Positions 56,091 through 64,000 of a DNA stretch of 64,000 bases are shown here, in pieces. A program made the position numbers and the translations under genes. The notes under the pieces were generated by a model, which saw only the letters and a program-made list of their open reading frames with translations, did no database searches and was not told where the DNA came from. This DNA comes from Chrysopilus asiliformis. Its lineage: Eukaryota; Arthropoda; Insecta; Diptera; Rhagionidae. The stretch's first letter is position 1. Each line of letters opens with the position of its first letter. The DNA lies in contig OZ035961.1 of NCBI GenBank assembly GCA_964034945.1, positions 5,066,001 through 5,130,000 of the forward strand. The letters are read 5' to 3'.

Positions 56091-57484
56091 AAAACCGTTT
56101 TACTGCATAGTTGATATTTAATTTTACGTTCAATACCCATGAAATTACATTACTTTTACCTGTACAACAATTTGATTCCATTATGCTTATTGATCATCTA
56201 ACTATGATGACAAAATTCCGATTTCTATCCGGATAGTTACGGGAGTTGGGTTTTGTTTATAAATGAATAATCCTTATAGTCGTTCGTTGGCATATTTTGA
56301 AATGAAATTAGGTTTGCTGATATCCTGAAATAACCAGCACGAAATTGTAGTAAAGGACAATATCCTCCTCACCTGCTGGAAATTCCAAATCACTGTTCAT
56401 TTTCGCAAACTCAACTCAGGATTATTTCAGAAAATATACGTGAGTTCAACCCTTCGATGGGTGGGAGTGATGCAAAGGCATTCGCCCACTACATGGAATA
56501 GAACTGTGAAAATGATAAAACTAAAATGAACATAACACGTAGGTATCGTGAGGATGGATATATGGATGTTGAGTTGAGATTTTGCTTCTGGTATCGAATG
56601 AACTCCCGCTGGAGTATTTATGCTGGAACATAATTATAAGGAAACACACGGCCGGGAATTAAATTGAAGAGATCCCGCAGAGCCATCGGATAAATAAACA
56701 TAGCGCGTGCAATGATGGGTTATATTGTTGTTCACGTGGTCTGGACTAAATTCTCAACCTCTAAACATTTTGTTGCATTTGTGAAATCCATATCTGGTTC
56801 TGGATTCGTGTTTACTAGTTGATACACCTGACATTCATAACGCGCCATTTTGCCATAGCATAAAAGGAAATCTTCCACTGGCAAAATATCCTTCGAGTAT
56901 GCGAAATATTGCAGACAACAACTAATGATAATAATTGATTCGGATGTGATTGTGTTAATCAGCTTTTGATATGAAAATTAAATTAAATCGAAATGCGCCG
57001 ATGGGAGAAGATTTTCGTTAATTATCCACCAGATTAACCTGCCTCGAGGAAATTAGTTTTATAATATCGTATTTTCTGTAAATTTCGTTGAGTTATTGAA
57101 TTTTTGTCAGGTGGCTAGCTAGTGAAATAATGGGTCCTATTCTGCATATAAAATTTCTCATCTGCGGCGCAATAATTTCTACCTGCATGCATTTAAAAAA
57201 TGAAAATTCTACCGCAGGTAAAAATTCTACCGCGCGATTTTTGTTGCATATCGAAGAACCTTTTTTAACTAGATAACCACAAAGAAAAATTGAGTCAAAC
57301 TTTTTCTCTCACAGACAAAAAAAAAATGCGTTTTATCAATTCTTCCTAGAAAGCAAGAGGGTGCCAAATACAGGTCTGTTATATCATCGGAATTAAAATC
57401 TTTTTGTTTAGATTTTAATTTTGATGATGTACAGGCTACGTTTAGATTTTAAACGTATGGACTGAAAATTTTTCAAATACTTTT
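56091..57484. other. repeat-poor noncoding block
   Basis: No inverted repeat or dispersed-family match seen from about 56100 to 57470. It contains no supported frame. Together with 58400-59720 it forms the cleaner upstream region of the gene starting at 59725 and could include distal regulatory DNA (inference only). Confidence 0.35.
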
Positions 57485-58344
57485 TACTTTCCTCTGATAC
57501 CGGCTAGAGAATGGGGCCAGATAGAAAATTTCTATACGAAATCCGTTTCAGGCAAATTAAATAACTCGAGAACGCGTTGAGAGAGCAACTTGAAATTTTT
57601 TTGTAAATGAGTTTTACGAAAATCGTAGTTTTCTATCAACTTTTGAGACAGTAACTTTGGCTATAACGGATGCCTCCCATACAATTTTTTGAAAATTTCT
57701 CGAAAACTATATGCTTTTGAGAATATAAGATTTTCTACATTCTTCCCTTTTACAGTTTTTACGTATCTTTCGCGGTTCTAAGAGATATTTGAAAAAAATA
57801 TTATATTTTACATAAAGGGTATTCACAGTCCTCTTTTAATTTTGGGTATTCGGTGTTTTCGGTAATATTAAAAGACTGAAAATATTCTGCTGTGAACATC
57901 CCACAGCACAGATTTGAGAACAGCGCTTTTATTGGATACGTGACCAAATCATGAACTGCGAATTTGATTGTAAAATATGTCACATACCTTTAAATCCATG
58001 TTTGATGTATTCTTTTGAATTTCTATTGTGGCAACGGCTATCAAAATTGAAAAAATTTGCAGTCCGATGAGATAACCAGCGAGAAAATTTGACAACTAAA
58101 AACATTACTAGCGCCACTCGCGGTTGATTCTTGATACCGAATAACCGGGCCGGAAAACACGACTCAAGGCATGTCTACAATTACCGAATCCGGTAATTCA
58201 TTTTTACATGAACCAAATTACCGTCTCGGTAAAAATCTGTTAAATTTGACTGAATTACCGAGCGGTAAAATTACTCGCAATTTAAAAGAGGACTGTGAAT
58301 ACCCTTATAGTTTTTCCAAAACATATTTTGTTGCAGAGGAAAGT
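57485..58344. mobile_element. family A MITE with nested insertion
   Basis: Left ACTTTCCTCTGATACC and right TGTTGCAGAGGAAAGT match the ends of the copy at 8186-8741. The interior shares ACGAAAATCGTAGTTTTCTA, ATCAACTTTTG and TTTCTCGAAAACTAT. A 492-bp second element is inserted near the right end. Confidence 0.55.
57815..58306. mobile_element. nested MITE, AAGGGTATTCACAGTCC ends
   Basis: The inverted ends AAGGGTATTCACAGTCCTCT are identical for about 25 bp. ATA lies on both sides (57812-57814 and 58307-58309). Comparison with family A at 8680-8730 and 43559-43600 shows the site without the insert. The interior has palindromic ACCGAATTCGGT-like and TTACCG/CGGTAA words. The frames within it are not genes. 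Confidence 0.65.
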
Positions 58345-59724
58345 TTTGTGTTGATCACAACTGATATTTTTTTCTATCAGTTGAGTCTTTTATAAAACTA
58401 TTGTGCAAGGTATTTGTGTTTTTCAATTTTTTTTTTCTGTTCCAATTAAAACTTGTTAGGAAAAATTCAAAAGTTGAATAAAAATTCACGTGATGTTTAT
58501 CTTCGACAACAGTTAGGATGACTACAGCAGTGATGTCTCGATTATGATATTAAAAATTCTTACGGAAATTTTTAACAAGTGGAGTTTATTAGTTGAGAAA
58601 GTAACTTGTGATAAGTTTGATTAGCAATTGATTGTGACCCAGCAAGTTTAGCGTAAAAGTAGTTTTTTTTTCACTTTTATTATTGAAGGAAATTATTTAA
58701 TTTTTTTTTCATATTTATATATGCGCTATAAAAATATTCGATTTGATATTTATGTGAATATTTGAGTGCTAATATAAATAACAGATGTAGATTAAAAACA
58801 TGAAAAAGCGACTATTCTTGAAAATTGAATAAGAAACAATATCAATATTAATTTTACAGATAATTAAGACTTCAAAACGCTTATCTTGTTTTGGAGAAAT
58901 TTTCAAATTTCTTCCGGTGGACGATTAGAAATTTTCTTCTTTTCTAGTCACAATTAACACCAAAACTTTCCTGTGAATACATTTTTTTTGTTCACTCGTA
59001 CATAATTATTGAACCATCTTCTTAATTGCAAGAAAAAAAAGAACGCAAAATGGTTTTCTGTAAATTGATATGCATTTATTAAGAAATCAAAAGAAATTTT
59101 CTTCAAACTGGAATGAAGAATTTATGACGGCCAGAAAAAATGGCAAATTACAACAGAACGGTAAAATTCATTGACCATAAACTTGATAAAGATGAAAAAT
59201 ATTCGCAAAAAAATAAAATAAGAAGAAGTTTTCCGAAAGTGGCCTCTAATCATGATCATCACATCATCAGTAGCAATGGATACAGCACATAGCATCGCCA
59301 AGAGCGCTTTCAGCGGAAGGAAGTAATGAATGAAGTGAGACCAAGATCAAGATTAAGGAAAAAGTAAAAGCACGAGGAGACTACATTTCTTTACCTTTAT
59401 TTCTTATGAGCACAAAGAAACGAAATCAGTGACAGATCCGCTCATCATCTTCAACTGCAGCCTTCTTTGAATGGCAAAAACGCTAATGTTTGTTGATAAA
59501 GCGATATGTTTCGAGAAAAAGCTCTCAACTTTTTCCCATAAATAAAAACTTGTATGCTCGACACTGTGCGAGCATTCAAACTACTGAACTAATGCTAATT
59601 TATGCGTGAGCAAGGTAAGACTTGACCTACCGCACAATCAATTATCGCACAGGTCTTTAACACCGATCTCCAACTGATGAATGAATAGCAGGGTGCACAA
59701 TGGCCTACCTTGTGGGACCCCACT
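58345..59724. other. upstream region of second gene
   Basis: Noncoding and repeat-poor, becoming less AT-rich from about 59220. AGGTAA (59613) and TGACCT (59623) form an inverted hormone-receptor-like half-site pair about 100 bp before the TATA box. No frame supported. Confidence 0.4.
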
Positions 59725-59730
59725 TATAAA
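59725..59730 (+). promoter_or_regulatory. TATA box of second gene
   Basis: CACTTATAAAGGCC, with TATAAA at 59725, is followed by an initiator-like CACCACTTCGG about 30 bases downstream (start near 59754). It lies upstream, on the same strand, of a signal-peptide exon and in a locally GC-richer stretch, as expected for a strongly regulated insect promoter. Confidence 0.55.
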
Positions 59731-59754
59731 GGCCTCGAACGATCGTCATCACCA

Positions 59755-60621
59755 CTTCGGCTGGTGGGCAGAGCGAAGACTCTCAGCGACGATCTGGATT
59801 GCTGAGACCAAAACCGAAAACAATTGACGGTGGCGAGATTGTGACAGAGATTGAGGAAAGTGTCTAAATCGAGCGAGCTAAGCGTCTCACTATATCGAAT
59901 ATATACGTGTGAAGCTGCAAATTCTTAATGGCCGAGCTGAGCTAAGATTGAGGCTCATGCAGTGGCAGTAGTGGAGTCTGAGAGGCTTTTTGGAGGCGCT
60001 TGAGGAAAACTTTATGAGTATTGCTTTTCAGCTGCAAACGCGTTTACCAAGTTAACGGTCTGTTGAGCACACTTCGACCTAGAGACTGACTGACTTTCAT
60101 TATTATTCCCCGGATCGACAACAAAAGTTACAAGATACAGTTTCTTGCAAGACATTTGCCATCAGCCATCGACTCGCAGAATGAAATTCGCGGTGCATGC
60201 GATAGCTTCGTTACTCGCGATTGCAGACGTTTCATAAGATTCTTAAATTTTTTCAAGTGTGAATTGACGGATAAATTTACACCGTGATCAAAGTTCTTAA
60301 GCTAACTACAAGATCGTAGATTCTGTTTTATGGTTTGTGTCTTGGGATTTCGCTACAGTAAAATTGATCAGAGAATACGCGGTGAGATCCAGTTTGAGTG
60401 ATTAAATATTTTGCAATTCTAAATGGTGCAACATTGTGATTTTACTCTGAATGCATTAAGGAAAATTGCATCAACTGGTGGCAGTGGATGGTTATTTTGT
60501 TTAAAATTTTTGCATATGTGCAATAATAAGTGAATAACAGCAAATATAAGCATCGGCAACATTAGCAACAGCCAATCAGCCCTAGTAATAGGGAAATTTC
60601 TGTAGTATCACCTGAAACCAT
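59755..60621 (+). other. putative 5' UTR of second gene
   Basis: About 870 bases separate the predicted start site from the first coding ATG. The stretch contains upstream ATGs (for example near 60015), so it may include a leader intron; weak acceptor-like ...TTAG/AACAG sites occur near 60560. The exact transcript cannot be set from sequence alone. Confidence 0.4.
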
Positions 60622-60667
60622 ATGAATAAAATGTCTTTAACGGTGGCTATTATTTTACTTTTAAGCG
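60622..60667 (+). CDS. signal-peptide exon of a secreted protein (partial gene)
   Basis: ATG AAT AAA ATG begins a 15-codon frame, MNKMSLTVAIILLLS, followed by G| and a textbook donor GTAAGT (60668), phase 1. The second ATG (60631) has the better AAA-ATG context, but both give the same hydrophobic signal sequence, VAIILLL. A short signal exon ending in phase 1 is the usual first coding exon of insect cuticular and chitin-binding protein genes, and phase 1 is also the phase of every join in the gene at 31255-34737. The mature protein lies beyond the window, so its identity is unknown. A chance ORF is possible, but TATA box, hydrophobic core and donor together make it likely. Confidence 0.6.
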
Positions 60668-61766
60668 GTAAGTGAATTAAATTTCATTTGGCACGTAAAG
60701 TGCAGTAGGTATGCAAGAATGTGGAATGTGAAGCGACAGCGACTACCACAAATCTATGGCAATTCAATTATCATCTTGTAATTCTATTATTATTTTGAAC
60801 CTTGTTTTGAAATTCGAGTTGATTGTACCTGAATAATAATGCCCTTTGTATATTGTGTCTGCCTTCGAATAACCTTGAGTTCACCACAAAATGCACAAAT
60901 CAGGAGCTCCTGGCATTAGTGTGGAACTAAGGCAAAATTGTGGCTTTTATTTTGTGATAATTTTAGAACAAGAGTTAGAGTTTTGCCATGAGTCGTGAAT
61001 AATTCTTAGATTTGAAGATGATTTTTTAATTTGAGTATTTCTTCAGTGTTTTAAAAATGGGACATTAAAAAATATCTAAAGAAAGATTTTTTAAAAAGTA
61101 CAATGTTTTTTTTTTCAAAAATATTAAACATTAATTACAAACCTCATCTCGATTAGACATAAATTGCGATTTTTTTATGGTTTTCCATTGAAATGTCCCG
61201 TGAAGACAGTATTTGTCAATTTTTTTTTATATCTTGAGCAAATTTTTTTTCGAAAAACTACGTCTGCAAGTGTCATTTTAATCTCAAACCATGATGTATG
61301 TCTAATCTAATCGATTTATTTAAAAGATAACAGTTTGCCTGTCTGTTTGTTCTCCAATAATTCTAAAACCACCCAAGCGATTTGGACACAATTTTCAAGG
61401 AATATGATTAGTATACGGGAACAGGTTTTAGCCCATATGCTTAACCCAAAATCTCGCTCGCTTCTTAACCACCTCCTCTCACTCTCTGCTACCCCCTGTG
61501 TCATTAACATTTAAACTGCCGGGGTATCCCAAACAGGGCCACAATGCAATCTCGGCGATTCAATGCAACATGTAGATTCCAAATATTCAAAACAAAACCT
61601 ATGTTTTAAAAAACAATGCCGGTAATTTGACTGTTAGCCGATTAATTGCTGCAACCAGAATGAGCCGAAAATATTAAATGAAAATTTCCGCGACCGCGAA
61701 GTGGTCAGGGCGGAGAGTCTCTCAGAGATGCAAGCCGGGTTTTTGTGCCGATTCAAAAACCACTAA

Positions 61767-62139
61767 GCGTGGTATTACACACAGCAACTTTCGGGCTTAC
61801 TTAAGCCGGCAACTTTTGGGCTTAATAAGCCAATGTGCTTACACGTTTGGCTTAAATAAGCCAATCCTGTTTGCATATGCTACACAAGTTTACATGGGTG
61901 TGTGTGGACTCAAACCATTGAAATTGCTGCTGCTCATATACTTCCCAAGATGTTTACCTGCTGACGGTCAGAACGAAAATGATTTCTGCCTAGTACTTTT
62001 CCCAAACCGGTTCACACACTTTGTATGTATGCAGATTGTCGATAAGCCATGATTTCGAGTGGCAACTTTTCCCTCCTCAGTCGTTTCTCCCAAAAATCGG
62101 CTTAAGTAAGCCCGAAAGTTGCCGTGTGTAATACCGCGC
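61767..62139. mobile_element. PIF/Harbinger-like MITE, 373 bp, TAA duplication
   Basis: The ends GCGTGGTATTACACACAGCA / GCGCGGTATTACACACGGCA continue for about 40 bp through ACTTTCGGGCTTACTTAAGC. TAA flanks both sides (61764-61766 and 62140-62142). Copies of GGCTTAAATAAGCCAA fill the left interior. The 124-codon frame across it is incidental. Confidence 0.7.
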
Positions 62140-62344
62140 TAAGTTATTGAGATTTTAGGGAACCAAACCACTTCGAAACAAAGATGAACGAACGCAACCA
62201 AAACTAAACCAGTTTTTAAAACAAATGCTGAACTATCAAGAAATTGTAATTTTTTCAGTTTTTTCTTAATTTCTAAATTTTCATAATACGGTCAGCTTTG
62301 CAAATAAGCGTTTTTATGTGCAAATATGTTTATTCCCAAAAAAA

Positions 62345-62520
62345 AGAGGTACACCAGGATGTTTGGAATGACAAAAAAAAATTTAATTTCGGTATGTCCG
62401 TCCATCTGTCTGTCTGTTCGTGAACATATTAACTTTCGAAGGGATTGAATGAGAGATTTGAAATTTTTTTCCATTGCGTTTCTCGTAAATAGCAAGGCAA
62501 AATCGGACCATTACTCCTCT
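62345..62520. repeat. dispersed repeat family F
   Basis: This shares, in order, GGATGTTTGGAATGACAAAA, a GTCCGTCC/CTGTCTGTCTG run, ACTTTCGAAGG, GCGTTTCTCGTA and TCGGACCATTAC with 17190-17400 and 51955-52150. No terminal inverted repeat identified. Confidence 0.45.
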
Positions 62521-64000
62521 ATACATTTTCACATTAAACAAAATCTGTGGAAAATATGAAGACCAGAACCTGATAATTGCTACATGACTAAAGTTCTAGT
62601 TTATCCAACAGAGTACATAAAATTTCTCACCCTTTTGCAAGTATAGATAAATATTCAAAATGAATTGTACACAATGATTAGCATACAAAAATCCAGAATA
62701 CGTGCAATAAACCACTGGTCATCATTTCCAATGAAAACATTTTCCCACAGACATATATATATGCGAAGGGAAATGAAACGAAACAAAATATAAACGTAAA
62801 ACAGAAGGAATTTGTATCCTTTTGTACACGTAATTGGCCAGGATATGATATCCAGGGGGACAATTCATCATCACGAATTGCCAATAAGTGGACAAATCCC
62901 AAAATGCAAAACCCAAAACCAAAATCTCTCTGGTATATCATCGAAATGGTGACAACGACGTTCATGATAATGTCGAGGACGAGGACATTTTCCCATGTTG
63001 TATATATAAGTTTATATATCAACAATATAAATCTATAGAAAAGCGATGAAAATATAAATGGAAATCCACACTAATGCCAGGAGATATTCTTTGGAATATC
63101 CTGGATCCATCAACTTTTAAAAGTCCTTCGTCCTTTTCCCATCATATCTAGTGATAATTGTGTACATTGCAGAACCGGAATGAATTCATTGCCAGATGGA
63201 ATCCAATGATGGGGGGCGTCAATTTAGAAAGGATAGAAAATGTCAAACTGAAATAGAATCCAAGGATATAGAAAAAAAAAATCTTGTTTACCGAACTCTA
63301 GCCGTCATTCATAATTTTTTCGTTTGTTGCTCTTAGCAAAAAGAAATGTCAGTTAATTTATGTTTTTCCCTTATCAGCTAGCTCGGCTTCTTCGGATGAA
63401 TCTATAATTAATTCAGATGATCTTAATACCTTCAGCTTAACGTTTTTCTGCATTTGATGTCATTATTGTTTATAGATTCGAAACAGTAATCATTTGCCAA
63501 AGCTATAATATTTTTCTAATTAATTTGTCAGGTAAATTATGATGAAGGGTTATGTAAAAGGTTTTTCAATATGTTTCGACAGTTTGAGTTTCGGATACTG
63601 TCCGCCTCGATGTAACACCGAGTGAATTGACCTATTAATCTTCATTCCATGGAAATTAGCAATCAACGGATTGGATTTGCCAAGCTATAAGTGATTTCCA
63701 AATTAACGTAGACCCAATTTTAACATGAAGAAAAATATGAAGATTTTTTTCCCCTATGAATCAGCGTTATTTAAAAAAAAATTGTTTTATGAAAAATGAT
63801 ACACATTTCTATTGTGCGAATGGGTAAACGAGATCAATATTCAAAACAGTAATCGAATTATAAAAAAAAGTTTCCCTGTTGTGTGCTAAACGGGCTCGAT
63901 GTTGGAAATAATTTATTCGTTTTTGCATCAGATAGAAATTTCGAATGAAAATGAAGTCAATTATTCACAATGGAAGCCAATTAATTTATTTTTTCTCCAG

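Larger units (their letters stand above)
60668..64000 (+). other. first intron of second gene, ending at window edge
   Basis: GTAAGT at 60668 and a pyrimidine-rich TTTATTTTTTCTCCAG whose AG is bases 63999-64000. The next exon would therefore start at the first base outside the window. It contains a TAA-flanked MITE (61767-62139) and a family F repeat (62345-62520). The rest, notably 62560-64000, is apparently single-copy. The minus-strand frame at 62678-63025 is not supported as a gene. Confidence 0.5.

Noticed and set aside
61678..62052. 124-codon plus-strand frame
   Set aside because: Runs into a TAA-flanked MITE; the repeated GGCTTAA words create the open frame.
62678..63025. 115-codon hydrophobic minus-strand frame
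   Set aside because: Within the presumed first intron of the second gene, in AT-rich DNA; hydrophobicity follows from T-rich codons, no family recognised.

Overview
This is an AT-rich stretch of a eukaryotic, almost certainly insect (most likely dipteran), nuclear genome. The evidence is one spliced chitin-binding cuticle-type gene with GT-AG introns, an arthropod-style non-LTR retrotransposon, and a dense load of short DNA transposons (MITEs) with TA, TWA or 8-bp target-site duplications. I found no bacterial gene organisation, operon, CRISPR array, tRNA or rRNA. The species cannot be named from the sequence.

Host genes. (1) A plus-strand gene for a secreted protein with one type-2 chitin-binding (peritrophin-A) domain, CPAP1-like. 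Its last three coding exons are 31255-31443, 34329-34439 and 34508-34737. All three joins are phase 1. The 5' exon or exons are not identified; a possible noncoding leader exon lies at 1-121. A 3' UTR runs to a poly(A) signal at 35368. (2) A second plus-strand gene begins with a TATA box at 59725, a long leader and a 15-codon signal-peptide exon (60622-60667, phase 1). The rest lies beyond the window; a good acceptor ends exactly at base 64000. This architecture fits another secreted protein, perhaps a relative of the first, but that is inference.

Mobile DNA. A nearly intact CR1/L2-like LINE occupies about 36000-40152. Its ORF1 (PHD finger plus CCHC knuckles) and ORF2 (APE endonuclease plus reverse transcriptase) are in the same frame, separated by a single UAG, and ORF2 has no early AUG. 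An internally deleted mariner-like element with terminal inverted repeats (TIRs) lies at 41325-41876. Three exactly 272-bp copies of one MITE (10784, 27475, 55741) are flanked by 2-bp duplications TA, TG and CG; a nested insertion supplies an empty-site control. Several PIF/Harbinger-like MITEs have TAA or TTA duplications (13599, 19230, 22274, 24053, 61767). There are hAT-like, pogo-like and TA-flanked MITEs, a 1.84-kb composite foldback (42354-44193), and a perfect 74-bp palindrome (40762-40835).

Layout. 1-31254 is upstream or intronic noncoding DNA with scattered MITEs. 31255-35395 is the CPAP1-like gene. 35515-44193 is a transposon cluster (inverted repeat arrays, LINE, palindrome, tandem repeats, mariner derivative, foldback). 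44194-59700 is intergenic with nested MITEs. 59725-64000 is the promoter, first coding exon and first intron of the second gene. Most short open frames in the window are chance or transposon-derived and are not annotated.
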